Of a stretch of DNA of 51,974 nucleotides, positions 1 to 8,461 are shown in pieces (the stretch's first letter is position 1; each line of letters starts with the position of its first letter). The notes under the pieces are model-generated. The model was not told where the DNA came from, ran no database searches, and saw only the letters and a list, made by a program, of their open reading frames with translations. Made by a program: the position numbers and the translations under genes. This DNA comes from Streptomyces coryli (lineage in GTDB: Bacteria; Actinomycetota; Actinomycetes; Streptomycetales; Streptomycetaceae): NCBI RefSeq assembly GCF_011044975.1, contig NZ_JAAKZV010000027.1:1-51974 (forward strand), given 5' to 3'.

Positions 1-623
1 AGAGACAGCCCCTCTCCCAGTCCGACCTGCGCTACCCGGACAAGCGCCTCGCCCCCGGCGCGGACGATCCGGTCGCGGCGAAGGACGACCGACGCGTGAA
101 GACCGACGGGGATCTGCGCAAGCTGCTCGTCGACGCCCCCGCGGGCGCGGACCAGGACGCGCCGGAGAGCGCCCTGCCCGCCGGTCGCGACGGCTGGCTG
201 GCGGCGGATCAGCTGGCGGCGGAGTTCCCGCGGGCCGAGCCGGTGTTCAAGGCGTTCGTCGGCATGGGCTTCCGGCGGACGGCGCAGGTCGTGTGGAAGG
301 AGGGACAGGCGCGGGTGGTGCTGGTGCGGCTGTATCAGTTCCACGACGACGCCGGCCTCAGCTCGTACTCCTTCCAGCAGCAGGAGCACCAGCTCGTACG
401 GGCCGCCAAGGGCGGCACCGGCACCCGGATCCCCGGCTCCGGCAACGGCCGCGTCTACACCGGCCTGCCGCCGGCGGCCAAGCCCGGCTACCAGTCGCTC
501 AACCAGGTCCTCGCCATCGCCCGGCGCGGCGACATCGTGATGGAGATCGTCATCGTCGGCCCCGGCTCGATCAGCGGCTCGTACGCCATGGGCCTCGCCA
601 AGAAGCAGCTGGGGCGGCTGTGA
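1..623 (+). CDS. Extracytoplasmic hypothetical protein, 5'-truncated
   Basis: The reading frame is open from base 3, so the gene begins before the window and only the C-terminal part is visible. No catalytic motif is recognised. A stretch reading DLRKLLVDAPAGA followed by GWLAADQLA is closely echoed in the gene at 1324-2196 (DLRDLLLPAPAGA, GWLSSAGYA), so the two are paralogues. The C-terminal pattern, a hydrophobic strand then GP-S and KQL near the end, recurs in the gene between them. The stop overlaps the next GTG start (GTGA at 620-623), which indicates translational coupling. Function is unknown; a cell-envelope role is only an inference from the membrane anchors of the two following genes. 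Confidence 0.7.
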   Translation, partial: RQPLSQSDLRYPDKRLAPGADDPVAAKDDRRVKTDGDLRKLLVDAPAGADQDAPESALPAGRDGWLAADQLAAEFPRAEPVFKAFVGMGFRRTAQVVWKEGQARVVLVRLYQFHDDAGLSSYSFQQQEHQLVRAAKGGTGTRIPGSGNGRVYTGLPPAAKPGYQSLNQVLAIARRGDIVMEIVIVGPGSISGSYAMGLAKKQLGRL

Positions 624-1327
624 GCGCGCGCACGCGGGTGCTGCCCGTGATCGTCGCCGTCCTCGTCCTGGCCGCCGTCGCCGGCGCGATCGGCTATACG
701 TCGCTGCAGGTCAAGGACGCGGACCGGACCGTATCGACGAAGCTGTGGCGGACCACGAAGGCCCGCCCGCCCAAGGCCCCGGCCCCGGCACACGCCCTCG
801 GCGGCAAGCAGCTGCCGCCGCCGGCCGGCTACCGGCTCGGCCCGGACATCCAGGAGTACGGCAACGACACCGTGCTCACCAGCCGGCAGGCCACCGCCGT
901 GTTCAAGGCGAGCGGCCGCGGCCTGCCGCCCGCGCAGCGGCAGGCGCAGGGCGCGGCGGTGGAGAAGCTGCGGCTCAAGGGCATCGGCATGCGGTCGTAC
1001 GCGGCCGAGCGCGGCGGCCTCGTCGCCGAGGTGCAGCTGGCGCAGATGGAGAACAAGGCAGCCGCGGCCGGCATCGCCGCGTACCGCGCCCAGGTCGCCA
1101 ACTCGCTGCGCGGCTTCCGCAAGGGCCCGCGGATCGAGGGCCACCGCGGCGCGGAGTGCTTCCTGCTGCCGACGTCGAAGAACGCGCCGATCGACGCGAT
1201 GTACTGCACGGCCACGGAGGGGGACCTGCTGGTGACGATGACCGCGTACGGCGGCCCGCGGTCGGACGCCGCGACGCTGCTGGGCAAGCAGCTCGAGCAC
1301 GTCGAGGGGCCGGGTGAGTCGGTGTGA
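620..1327 (+). CDS. Membrane-anchored hypothetical protein
   Basis: This protein of 235 residues starts at a GTG that overlaps the previous stop by four bases. Residues about 5-27 form one hydrophobic segment (VLPVIVAVLVLAAVAGAIGY), consistent with a signal anchor, followed by a Pro/Ala/Lys-rich linker and an extracytoplasmic domain. The GDLLVTMTAYGGP stretch and terminal KQLEH resemble the ends of its neighbours. It is the middle member of a three-gene chain of related proteins with 4-base overlaps at both ends, so the products are probably made in balanced amounts and may act together. No family function is recognised. Confidence 0.75.
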   Translation: MSARTRVLPVIVAVLVLAAVAGAIGYTSLQVKDADRTVSTKLWRTTKARPPKAPAPAHALGGKQLPPPAGYRLGPDIQEYGNDTVLTSRQATAVFKASGRGLPPAQRQAQGAAVEKLRLKGIGMRSYAAERGGLVAEVQLAQMENKAAAAGIAAYRAQVANSLRGFRKGPRIEGHRGAECFLLPTSKNAPIDAMYCTATEGDLLVTMTAYGGPRSDAATLLGKQLEHVEGPGESV

Positions 1328-2196
1328 GCGAGTATCCGCCGGAGCAGTACGGCAGCACGGGTGCGCAGCCGCCGTACCAGCCGTATCAGCCGTACGCGTC
1401 CCCGCCGCCCCCGCCGCCGGTCGCTCCTCCCGCGCCGCCCCGTCGCGGCAAAGGCCCCTGGCTGCGTGCCGCCGCCGCGCTGCTCGCCCTCGCGCTCGCG
1501 GGCGGCGGCAGCTACTACGCCACCACCGAGGCCGACCGCGGCGATCTCCCGGCCCTGACCACGAAGAGCGACGACCGCTGGGACTACCCGGAGCTGAAGC
1601 TCCCCACGCTCCCGGCGGGCGCCCCGGCCCCCTTCGCGAAGGCCAACACCGGACACATCCACCACGCCGACCTCCGCGATCTGCTTCTCCCAGCCCCCGC
1701 GGGCGCCGAGCCGGACCCGGACCTGCCCGGCAAGAACGGCTGGCTGTCCAGTGCCGGGTACGCGAAGGCGTACGCCAAGGACGACCGCGACGAGCTGCTG
1801 CAGGAGCTCTCGGACAACGCCGTCCGGCACATCGCGGCCACCGGCTGGACCACCCCCGACGGCACCCGCACCCGCATCTACCTGCTGCGCTTCAACACCG
1901 CCGCGACCGCCCTGCACTTCCACGAGCAGTGCCTCCAGGGCGCCCTGGAGCCGGAGAGCCGGCTGCTCGGGGCGCCGACCGCCGAGGTCGACGAGAGCTG
2001 GCGGGACGAGGACGAGCTGGACGACCTCGAGCTGGACGTCTACGACGAAGCCAAGCCACGCGGCGCCGAGCACGTCCGCCAGGCGTACATCGTCGCAGGG
2101 GACACCATCGCCCTCGTCGCCCAGTCCCGGAAGGGTGAGGCGCCGCGGGTGCCGTTCCGGCAGGCGCTGGTGTTGCAGCAGCAGCTGCTGGGGTGA
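1324..2196 (+). CDS. Proline-rich membrane-anchored hypothetical protein
   Basis: This protein of 290 residues starts at GTG 1324, inside a GTGA overlap with the preceding gene. The first 40 residues are Pro/Tyr/Gln-rich with a run of prolines. A single membrane helix follows (residues about 47-65, LRAAAALLALALAGGG), then a globular domain with the DLRDLLLPAPAGA motif shared with the first gene. Proline-rich cytoplasmic tails of this kind are common in actinobacterial envelope proteins. No enzyme motif is visible. It probably ends the three-gene operon; a GC-rich inverted repeat follows it. Confidence 0.75.
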   Translation: MSEYPPEQYGSTGAQPPYQPYQPYASPPPPPPVAPPAPPRRGKGPWLRAAAALLALALAGGGSYYATTEADRGDLPALTTKSDDRWDYPELKLPTLPAGAPAPFAKANTGHIHHADLRDLLLPAPAGAEPDPDLPGKNGWLSSAGYAKAYAKDDRDELLQELSDNAVRHIAATGWTTPDGTRTRIYLLRFNTAATALHFHEQCLQGALEPESRLLGAPTAEVDESWRDEDELDDLELDVYDEAKPRGAEHVRQAYIVAGDTIALVAQSRKGEAPRVPFRQALVLQQQLLG

Positions 2197-2199
2197 CCC

Positions 2200-2232
2200 C
2201 CCGGGCGGCCGACCTCGGGAGGAGAGCCCGGG
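2200..2232 (+). terminator. Possible weak terminator hairpin
   Basis: CCCGGGC at 2200-2206 can pair with GCCCGGG at 2226-2232, a few bases after the stop of the three-gene chain. The loop is long (19 nt) and there is no U-run, so this is a weak candidate. Confidence 0.3.
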
Positions 2233-2292
2233 CGCGGGCGGTTAGACTCGGCACCGGTTCATGACCCCCGTACCCGCTCAAGGAGCGCCCCC

Positions 2293-2394
2293 GTGCTCGA
2301 GGCTTTCTTCACCGCACTGCTCGTCCTGGTCGCCGTCGCCACCGCGGGCTTCGCGGCACTGACCGTGAAGAAGCTCTACCAGGGACAGCGCTGA
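2293..2394 (+). CDS. 33-residue single-pass membrane peptide
   Basis: A short reading frame starts at GTG 2293 behind a good ribosome site (AAGGAG at 2279-2284) and ends at TGA 2392-2394. The product is 33 residues: almost the whole chain is one hydrophobic helix (FFTALLVLVAVATAGFAAL) and it closes with a basic, polar tail (KKLYQGQR). It lies 6 bases before the nitrobindin-like gene on the same strand, so the two are likely co-transcribed. Similar tiny membrane proteins are common in Streptomyces, but no function is known to me. The case rests on the ribosome site and the membrane-helix composition. Confidence 0.6.
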   Translation: MLEAFFTALLVLVAVATAGFAALTVKKLYQGQR

Positions 2395-2400
2395 CCACTC

Positions 2401-2964
2401 ATGATCGAGATTCCCTCCGACCTGCACCCCGACCTGGTCCCCCTGGCGTTCCTGCTGGGCAACTGGGAGGGCGCGGGCGTATCGGACTTCCCCGGCGGCG
2501 AGAAGTGCAACTTCGGCCAGGAAGTCACCTTCACCCACGACGGCCGCGACTTCCTCGAGTACACGTCCCGCACCTGGGTGCTGGACGACGAGGGCAAGAA
2601 GGTCAAGCCGCTGGAGACCGAGTCCGGCTACTGGCGGATCGACAAGGACCGCAAGGTCGACGTCGTCATGATCCGTGACGGCGGCGTGGCCGAGGTCTGG
2701 GCCGGCGAGATGGCCGAGGGCAAGCCGCAGATCGACCTGGCCACGGACGCGGTGGCGCGGACGGCGGCCTCGGAGCCGTACACGGGCGGCAAGCGGCTCT
2801 ACGGCTACGTCAAGAGCGACCTGATGTGGGTCGGCGAGAAGGCGACGCCCGAGGTGCCGCTGCGGCCGTACATGTCGGCGCACCTGAAGAAGGTCGTCGA
2901 CCCGAGTGAATGGGCCAAGGACATCAAGGACCTGCCGGACGACGGCATCGCCTTTTTCCGCTAG
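2401..2964 (+). CDS. FABP-like / nitrobindin-like beta-barrel protein
   Basis: This 187-residue protein has the family hallmark near its N-terminus, GNWEGAGV at about residues 20-27, which matches the GxWxGxG signature of the actinobacterial FABP/nitrobindin (THAP4-like) heme-binding barrel. A His in YMSAHLKK near the C-terminus (about residue 163) is at a plausible place for the proximal heme ligand, which is a C-terminal His in the mycobacterial member. The family is linked to binding of heme, nitric oxide or peroxynitrite isomerisation. Length is a little longer than typical. It sits just upstream of nur; a functional link is not evident. Heme binding here is inference. Confidence 0.8.
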   Translation: MIEIPSDLHPDLVPLAFLLGNWEGAGVSDFPGGEKCNFGQEVTFTHDGRDFLEYTSRTWVLDDEGKKVKPLETESGYWRIDKDRKVDVVMIRDGGVAEVWAGEMAEGKPQIDLATDAVARTAASEPYTGGKRLYGYVKSDLMWVGEKATPEVPLRPYMSAHLKKVVDPSEWAKDIKDLPDDGIAFFR

Positions 2965-2982
2965 TCCATACACTTGGGCACT

Positions 2983-3408
2983 GTGGAGACCAAGGACTGG
3001 AAGACCGACCTGCGCGAGCGGGGCTACCGGCTGACGCCGCAGCGCCAGCTCGTGCTGGAGGCGGTCGACGCGCTGGAGCACGCGACCCCGGAGGACATCC
3101 TCACCGAGGTCCGCAAGACGGCGTCGTCGGTCAACATCTCCACGGTCTACCGCACCCTGGACCTGCTCCAGGAGCTCGGCCTGGTCAGCCACGCCCACAT
3201 CAGCCACGGCGCGCCGACGTACCACATCGCCTCCCGGCACAACCATCTCCACCTGGTCTGCCGCGGCTGCGACGAGGTGCTGGAGGCCGACGCCGCCATC
3301 GCGGCCCCCTTCGCGGCCTCGCTCCGCGAGACCTTCGGCTTCGAGACGGACCTCAAGCATTTCGCCATCTACGGCCGCTGCGGGAAGTGCGCTGCCAAGG
3401 AGTCATAG
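2983..3408 (+). CDS. nur: Nickel-responsive Fur-family repressor Nur
   Basis: Counted from GTG 2983, this 141-residue Fur-family protein has His at 33, 70, 72, 86, 88, 90 and 126. These are exactly the positions of the M-site (33, 86, 88, 90) and nickel site (70, 72, 126) known for Streptomyces coelicolor Nur, which also decides the start over the TTG nine bases upstream. The N-terminal winged helix (RLTPQRQLVLEAV, then NISTVYRTLDLL) binds DNA. CxxC pairs occur at 93/96 and 133/136. Nur represses nickel uptake and Fe-SOD genes when nickel is bound. ygfZ follows 20 bases downstream, an order I recall from other streptomycetes. Confidence 0.92.
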   Translation: METKDWKTDLRERGYRLTPQRQLVLEAVDALEHATPEDILTEVRKTASSVNISTVYRTLDLLQELGLVSHAHISHGAPTYHIASRHNHLHLVCRGCDEVLEADAAIAAPFAASLRETFGFETDLKHFAIYGRCGKCAAKES

Positions 3409-3428
3409 CCGAGTCGTAGGCTGGTCGT

Positions 3429-4415
3429 ATGGGCGATACTCCGACATCGACAGGCTCCCCGCTGCTGTCCCTCCCCGGCGCGGTCGCCGCCGAGGCCCCG
3501 GACGAGGGCGTCGCGGCGCACTACGGCGACCTCTTCCGTGAGCAGCGCGCGCTGGCGGCGGGCGACGGCTTCGTCGACCTGTCGCACCGCGGCATCGTCA
3601 CGATCACCGGCGACGACCGCCTCTCCTGGCTGCACCTGCTGCTCACGCAGCATGTCGAGCAGCTCCAGCCCGGCGTCGCCACCGAGTCGCTGATCCTCTC
3701 CGCCAACGGCCACATCGAGCACGCGCTCTACCTGGTCGACGACGGCACCACGACGTGGGCGCATGTGGAGCCGGGCACGGCGGGCGATCTGATCGCCTAT
3801 CTGGAGAGCATGAAGTTCTTCTACCGGGTCGAGGTTACGGACCGCACCGAGGAGTATGCGGTGGTCCACCTCCCCGCAGGCTCGATCGCGCCGGTCCCGG
3901 CGGATGCGGCGGTACGGGAGACGGCGTACGGCCGCGACGTCTTCCTGCCGCGTACGGAGCTGAAGTCCTTCGCGGCGGAGGCCGGCCCGCCGGCCGGGGT
4001 GCTGGCGTACGAGGCGCTGCGCGTCGAGGCGCACCGGCCGCGGCTGGGCCGCGAGACGGACCACCGCACGATTCCGCACGAGGTCGGCTGGATCGGCTCC
4101 GCGGTGCATCTGCAGAAGGGCTGCTATCGCGGCCAGGAGACGGTCGCCCGCGTCCACAACCTGGGGAAGCCCCCGCGCCGCCTGGTCTTCCTGCACCTGG
4201 ACGGCAGCGAGGTGACCCTGCCGGGCCACGGCGCCCCGATCCGGCTGGCCGCGGACGGCGAGGAGGGCCGCCAGCTCGGCTTCGTCACGACGTCGGCGCG
4301 CCATCACGAGCTGGGTCCGATCGCCCTGGCCCTGGTGAAGCGGAACGTTCCGGCGGACGCGCAGCTCCTGGCGGAGGGCACACCGGCGGCACAGGAGATC
4401 GTCGTCGAGCCGTAA
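3429..4415 (+). CDS. ygfZ: YgfZ/GcvT-fold folate-binding protein
   Basis: This 328-residue protein has the diagnostic YgfZ motif K-G-C-Y-R-G-Q-E at about residues 228-236, including the conserved Cys. The fold is that of the glycine-cleavage T-protein aminomethyltransferase, with an N-terminal tetrahydrofolate-binding region (DLSHRGIVTITGDDRLSWLH). YgfZ proteins support repair or assembly of certain Fe-S enzymes and use folate. The gene lies 20 bases after nur on the same strand and probably shares its transcript. It converges with dtd, the two stops being about 40 bases apart. Confidence 0.9.
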   Translation: MGDTPTSTGSPLLSLPGAVAAEAPDEGVAAHYGDLFREQRALAAGDGFVDLSHRGIVTITGDDRLSWLHLLLTQHVEQLQPGVATESLILSANGHIEHALYLVDDGTTTWAHVEPGTAGDLIAYLESMKFFYRVEVTDRTEEYAVVHLPAGSIAPVPADAAVRETAYGRDVFLPRTELKSFAAEAGPPAGVLAYEALRVEAHRPRLGRETDHRTIPHEVGWIGSAVHLQKGCYRGQETVARVHNLGKPPRRLVFLHLDGSEVTLPGHGAPIRLAADGEEGRQLGFVTTSARHHELGPIALALVKRNVPADAQLLAEGTPAAQEIVVEP

Positions 4416-4456
4416 AGGGCGGAAAGAGGCCCGGACAGAGCCCCGGAAAGAGCCCT

Positions 4457-4882
4457 TTACATCTCCAGCAGCACCGTGAACGGCCCGTCGTTCGTCAGAC
4501 CCACGCGCATTGACGCGCCGAAGCGCCCGGTGTGTACCTCGGCGCCGAGCTCCCGCAGCTGCTTGACCACCTCGTCGACCAGCGGCTCGGCCACATCGCC
4601 GGGCGCGGCGGCGTTCCAGGTCGGGCGGCGGCCCTTGCGCGCGTCACCGTAAAGCGTGAACTGGCTGACGACGAGCAGCGCCGCGCCCGTATCCGAACAG
4701 GATTTCTCTCCCGCAAGAATCCGAAGCGTCCACAGCTTCCGCGCCAGCTGCGCCGCCTTGGCCGGCGTGTCGTCATGCGTGACCCCGACCAGCACACACA
4801 GCCCCTCGCCGACCACCTCCCCGGTCGTCTCCCCGTCGACCGTGACCGCCGCGCCGTCCACCCTCTGCACTACTGCTCGCAT
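4457..4882 (-). CDS. dtd: D-aminoacyl-tRNA deacylase
   Basis: This 141-residue protein starts at the ATG giving MRAVVQRV, the invariant N-terminus of the family; the in-frame upstream extension is rejected. It has the two DTD signatures: SQFTL (adenosine/D-aminoacyl pocket) and NDGPFT near the C-terminus, with the Gly-Pro pair that enforces chirality. It hydrolyses D-amino acids from mischarged tRNA and also Gly from tRNA-Ala. The loop after [11 protein letters not shown] differs from the E. coli type but looks standard for Streptomyces. Divergent to rsiG, with a 12-bp palindrome ATGCCCGGGCAT at 4893-4904 between them. Confidence 0.93.
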   Translation of the reverse strand: MRAVVQRVDGAAVTVDGETTGEVVGEGLCVLVGVTHDDTPAKAAQLARKLWTLRILAGEKSCSDTGAALLVVSQFTLYGDARKGRRPTWNAAAPGDVAEPLVDEVVKQLRELGAEVHTGRFGASMRVGLTNDGPFTVLLEM

Positions 4883-4993
4883 GCCGCCCATCATGCCCGG
4901 GCATGCCCATTCGGGCGCAGGTGGCTGCGACCGCACGCTCCGTAGTGGCACGATGTCGCTTACGTGTCCGGACGAAGGGGACGGAAAACACGC

Positions 4994-5569
4994 ATGAGTT
5001 CACCCAGCGGGCCGGTGCCCACCGCCCGCGCCGAAAACGCCTCGCGCCATCCGCGCACACCGGCGCCGCGGCTCCCCGAGACCGAACCGCAGGGCCCGCC
5101 CCTGGGCGGCCTCAGCCTCCCGGAGCTGCGCGAGCTGCGCCGTTCCTCCCAGCAGGAGGAGGCCGACCTCTCCTACGTCCGCCGGCTGCTGCACGGCCGC
5201 ATCGACATCCTGCGCGCCGAGCTGGCCCGCCGCACCGACCCGCAGACCCCCGTGCTGGACCGGCTGCCGGAGATCCTCACCGACGCCCCTTCTCCGGTAC
5301 GGTCCTCCGCCCGCCATGTCACGCTCGGCACCCCGCTGCGCGAGGAGTACCGCGAGCTGGCCGAGCGGATGCTCGACGAGGTGGGTCTCTCCGACCTCGT
5401 CGCCCGGACGGAGGACGAGCTGCACGAAGGTCTGCGCCGCCTCGCCCGCTACGAGCAGCAGGTCTCCCGCCGCCGTCAGCAGCTGCAGCGCACGGCGGAC
5501 GAGTGCAGCACCGAGATCGCCCGCCGGTACCGTGAAGGGGAAGCACAGGTCGACGACCTGCTGCCCTGA
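4994..5569 (+). CDS. rsiG: c-di-GMP-dependent anti-sigma factor RsiG
   Basis: This 191-residue protein is predicted to be an antiparallel coiled coil. It carries the duplicated c-di-GMP signature of RsiG, E(X)3S(X)2R(X)3Q(X)3D. The second copy is perfect (E154, S158, R161, Q165, D169); the first has His in place of Gln (E56, S60, R63, H67, D71). In Streptomyces RsiG loaded with a c-di-GMP dimer holds sigma WhiG inactive and so blocks late sporulation genes. ATG 4994 is preferred over an in-frame GTG at 4964 because a purine-rich GAAGGGGA lies upstream. The Gln-to-His change is noted as a finding. Confidence 0.9.
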   Translation: MSSPSGPVPTARAENASRHPRTPAPRLPETEPQGPPLGGLSLPELRELRRSSQQEEADLSYVRRLLHGRIDILRAELARRTDPQTPVLDRLPEILTDAPSPVRSSARHVTLGTPLREEYRELAERMLDEVGLSDLVARTEDELHEGLRRLARYEQQVSRRRQQLQRTADECSTEIARRYREGEAQVDDLLP

Positions 5570-5596
5570 GCACGTACCGGAAAGGCCACCGCCCTC

Positions 5597-6586
5597 ATGC
5601 ACGACAACGCCCCGATATCCGGGATAGACCGGCCCGCGATATCCCAGCCCGCCCCCGTCCTGGCCGAGGTCGTCCGCTCCGGCTTCACCGAGGGGCGGCA
5701 CCGGGGCTCGCTGGTGCTGCTGGCCGCCGACGGCAGCGTGCTGGAGTCCCTGGGCGATGTGACGGCGCCGGTCTTCCCCCGCTCGTCGAACAAGCCGCTG
5801 CAGGCCGCCGCCGTGCTCCGCGCCGGCCTCGACCTCTCCGGCGAGCGCCTCGCGCTGGCCGCCGCCAGCCACTCGGGCGAGGGCTTCCACCTCGACCTGG
5901 TGCAGAAGATGCTCGCCGAGCACGGCCTCACCGAGTCCGACCTGCAGTGCCCGCCCGACCTCCCGCTCGACTCCGTCGAGAAGGAGACGTACCTGGCGGC
6001 GGGCCGCGGCCGGGAGCGCGTGACCATGAACTGCTCCGGCAAGCACGCCGCCATGCTCGCCGCCTGCAAGCAGAACAGCTGGCCGCTGGAGAACTACCTC
6101 GCCGCCGAGCACCCGCTGCAGCGCCTCGTCCACGACGTGGTGGAGGACGCGAGCGGCGAGCAGGTGGCCGCGGTCGGCACGGACGGCTGCGGGGCCCCGC
6201 TGATGGCGATATCCCTGACCGGCCTGGCCCGCGCCTTCCGCAGCTTCGTGCTCGCGGATCCGGCGACGCCGGAGCGGCGGGTGGCGGACGCGATGCGGGC
6301 GCATCCCGAGTACGTGGCCGGGACCCGGCGCGCCGACACCTGGCTGATGCAGGGGGTGCCGGGCGCGCTGTCGAAGATGGGCGCGGAGGCGGTGCAGGCG
6401 GTGGCGCTGCCGGACGGCCGGGCGCTCGCCTTCAAGGTCGACGACGGCGGGCTGCGGGCGCTGGGGCCCGTACTGGCGCGGGCGCTGACGCGGCTCGGCG
6501 TCTCCGGCCCGGTGCTGGACCGGATCGGCTCGGCGCCGCTGCTGGGCGGCGGGGAGCGGGTCGGAGAAATCCGCGCGACTTTCTGA
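5597..6586 (+). CDS. Asparaginase II family (type III-like) L-asparaginase
   Basis: This 329-residue protein belongs to the Asparaginase_II family (thermolabile, Rhizobium ReAIV/ReAV type), not the classical EcAI/EcAII fold. Two Ser-Lys features are visible: S63-x-x-K66 in RSSNKPLQ, and the SHSGE Ser with Lys 280 in LAFKVDDGG. The zinc-site residues C146 and K149 (NCSGKH) and C198 (DGCGAP) match the spacing known for ReAV. It should hydrolyse L-asparagine to aspartate and ammonia in the cytoplasm, as no signal peptide is visible. It follows rsiG by 27 bases on the same strand and may be co-transcribed. Confidence 0.88.
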   Translation: MHDNAPISGIDRPAISQPAPVLAEVVRSGFTEGRHRGSLVLLAADGSVLESLGDVTAPVFPRSSNKPLQAAAVLRAGLDLSGERLALAAASHSGEGFHLDLVQKMLAEHGLTESDLQCPPDLPLDSVEKETYLAAGRGRERVTMNCSGKHAAMLAACKQNSWPLENYLAAEHPLQRLVHDVVEDASGEQVAAVGTDGCGAPLMAISLTGLARAFRSFVLADPATPERRVADAMRAHPEYVAGTRRADTWLMQGVPGALSKMGAEAVQAVALPDGRALAFKVDDGGLRALGPVLARALTRLGVSGPVLDRIGSAPLLGGGERVGEIRATF

Positions 6587-6611
6587 GCCCGTCCCGCTTA
6601 GCGTAAGCAGC

Positions 6612-7871
6612 ATGAGCCGTGACACCGCTTTCCGCCCGATCACCGACGACGAGTACCCGGCCTGGCTGACCGCCCTCGCCACCGGCTTTCTGCGGCCACC
6701 GGTGATCACCGACGAGGAAGTGGCGCTGCGGCGGAAGTGGTTCGCGGCCGACCGGGTGTACGGGGCCTTCGACGGCGCGCGGTGCGTGGGCACGTATCGC
6801 AGCTTCGACCAGCAGGTGACGGTCCCGGGCGGCGCCTTCGTCAGCGCGAACGCGGTCTCGAACGTCACCGTCTCCGCCACCCACCGCCGCCGCGGCCTGC
6901 TCAGCAAGGTGATCGCGGAGGACCTGGCGGCGGCCAAGGAGCGCGGCGACGTGGTGTCCACGCTGATCGCCGCCGAGTACCCGATCTACGGCCGCTACGG
7001 CTTCGGCCCGGCCGCGCATGCCGCGGAATGGGCGGTCGACCTGACCCGGGCCGGCCTCGACCCGCGCTACGCGGCGCCGCCGCAGGGTGCGGTCGAGCTG
7101 GTGGACGGGGCGGCGGTACGGGAGCTCGGCCCCGAGGTGCACGAGCGGTTCCGCGCGGTGCAGCCCGGCGCGGTCAGCCGCCGGCCCGGCTGGTGGACGG
7201 CGGCCACCGGCACGGAGGGGGCGGCGCCGGGCTGGAAGCAGCCGTTCTACGCGGTCTACCGGGACGCGGCCGGCGAGGTGCAGGGCCTGGTCTCGTACAC
7301 GGTCGACGTGGAATGGGAGCGCAGCGGGCTGCAGCCGACCGGGAAGGCCGAGGTGCACGCGCACTTCGCCACCACCCCGGAGGCGGACCGCGCCCTGTGG
7401 CTCTATCTCTTCTCGGTCGACTGGGTGACCGAGGTCGTCACGGGCCACCGGGCGCCCGACGATCTCCTCCCCTCCTACCTGGGAGATCCCCGGGCGGCCC
7501 GGATGGCCCTGCACGCGGACACCCTGTGGATCCGTCCACTGGACGTCCCGCGACTGCTGGAGTCCCGTACCTACGGAACCCCCGGCTCGCTCGTCCTCGA
7601 CCTGCACGACAAGGCGGGCCTAGCGAGCGGCCGCTTCCTCCTGGAGGCCGAAGGCCCGGCGGGCGCGGCGCAGGCGACCTGCACCCCGACCACCAGGACC
7701 GCCGACCTCACCCTCGGCGCCGGCGACCTCGCGGCGCTGAGCCTGGGCGACGAGTCCGCGGTACGGCTCGCCGCGCTCGGCCGGGTCACGGAGGAGCGCG
7801 CGGGGGCGGCGGCAGCGGCGGATGGGCTGCTGCGTACGTCCCGGCGCCCGTGGTGCCCCGACATCTTCTGA
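6612..7871 (+). CDS. Eis-like GNAT N-acetyltransferase
   Basis: This 419-residue protein has the Eis architecture: an N-terminal GNAT domain with the acetyl-CoA loop [10 protein letters not shown] (about residues 91-100), a second degenerate GNAT domain, and an SCP2-like C-terminal domain. It ends in Phe (CPDIF); in mycobacterial Eis the C-terminal Phe carboxylate is the general base, so that feature is kept. Relatives acetylate aminoglycosides and other amines at several positions. The native substrate is unknown. It starts at ATG 6612, 25 bases after the asparaginase stop. Confidence 0.88.
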   Translation: MSRDTAFRPITDDEYPAWLTALATGFLRPPVITDEEVALRRKWFAADRVYGAFDGARCVGTYRSFDQQVTVPGGAFVSANAVSNVTVSATHRRRGLLSKVIAEDLAAAKERGDVVSTLIAAEYPIYGRYGFGPAAHAAEWAVDLTRAGLDPRYAAPPQGAVELVDGAAVRELGPEVHERFRAVQPGAVSRRPGWWTAATGTEGAAPGWKQPFYAVYRDAAGEVQGLVSYTVDVEWERSGLQPTGKAEVHAHFATTPEADRALWLYLFSVDWVTEVVTGHRAPDDLLPSYLGDPRAARMALHADTLWIRPLDVPRLLESRTYGTPGSLVLDLHDKAGLASGRFLLEAEGPAGAAQATCTPTTRTADLTLGAGDLAALSLGDESAVRLAALGRVTEERAGAAAAADGLLRTSRRPWCPDIF

Positions 7872-7887
7872 GTCCCTTCGTACGCTG

Positions 7888-8013
7888 CTAGCTGAGGTAA
7901 CCGACGGCGGTCAGCACCACGATCCCGATCGTCAGCAGGATCAGGCACCCGCCCCCGAAGTCCTCGTCGAGCACGAGGAGGATGAGGATGAGCAGGAATA
8001 TGGCGTAGAGCAT
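7888..8013 (-). CDS. 41-residue membrane protein
   Basis: A short reading frame starts at ATG 8013 behind a strong ribosome site (GAGGAGG, reading the minus strand) and stops at TAG 7888. It encodes two hydrophobic stretches (LYAIFLLILILLVL and CLILLTIGIVVLTAVGYL) split by an acidic-glycine turn (DEDFGGG), as in a helical hairpin. It has no recognised family. It lies 31 bases downstream of a second small membrane protein on the same strand and converges with the Eis-like gene. Confidence 0.6.
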   Translation of the reverse strand: MLYAIFLLILILLVLDEDFGGGCLILLTIGIVVLTAVGYLS

Positions 8014-8044
8014 GTGATCAGCCTCCTCATCCCCCGAGCTCCTC

Positions 8045-8230
8045 TTAGATCAGCTGGGCGACCAGCACGGCAAGCATCGCCGCCCCGACGCAACTGCATG
8101 CGGTGTGCCCTGCCTTCAACCCCACCGCCAGGAAGACCAGCGCCACGACCCCGACCGGGCCGAACGACGCCTGTACGAACCACTCGAACCCGACGACGAG
8201 GGCCGCCATGGCGAGACCGAATACCGGCAT
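8045..8230 (-). CDS. 61-residue membrane protein
   Basis: ATG 8230 is chosen because AAGGGGGGAG lies just upstream on the minus strand; a longer in-frame extension lacks support. The 61-residue product is mostly two hydrophobic helices (FGLAMAALVVGFEWFV and VGVVALVFLAVGL), followed by a short Cys-containing third segment (ACSCVGAAMLAVLVAQLI). Probably one transcript with the 41-residue membrane protein downstream. The function is not known. Confidence 0.65.
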   Translation of the reverse strand: MPVFGLAMAALVVGFEWFVQASFGPVGVVALVFLAVGLKAGHTACSCVGAAMLAVLVAQLI

Positions 8231-8357
8231 GGTGCTCCCCCCTTCATCACCGTCTGGCCACGTGCACTCTGGGTGCCGCCCATGCGCCGTTGAACGGGCG
8301 GGGAGATCGCGGAGCGGGTCTGTGTGCCAACCCACCCCGACCTTGCCTAGATGGTCA

Positions 8358-8372
8358 AGTTGGCAACCAACT
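8358..8372. promoter_or_regulatory. Palindromic operator candidate upstream of regulator A
   Basis: AGTTGGCAACCAACT is a perfect 6-3-6 palindrome about 90 bases before the GTG of the GntR-headed regulator. Another CAGTTGG half-site follows at 8389-8395. It fits a binding site for that regulator; no matching site was seen upstream of its paralogue. Confidence 0.4.
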
Positions 8373-8447
8373 CCACTGACTATGTGCCCAGTTGGTCACG
8401 ACTCCAAAACAACTACCAAACAACTCCCGCTGATTGGCCGGAAGGAA

Positions 8448-8461
8448 TACTGTTGGCAGCG
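8448..8461 (+). promoter_or_regulatory. Minus-10 element set for a leaderless start
   Basis: TACTGT at 8448-8453 lies 7 bases before the GTG start, which is where transcription would begin. The paralogue at 12153 has TACCGT at 12141-12146, 6 bases before its GTG. A clear minus-35 box was not recognised. Confidence 0.45.

Noticed and set aside
4893-4904. ATGCCCGGGCAT palindrome between dtd and rsiG as an operator
   Set aside because: Perfect 12-mers of G and C with a few A/T occur often by chance in this genome and no second copy was seen nearby.
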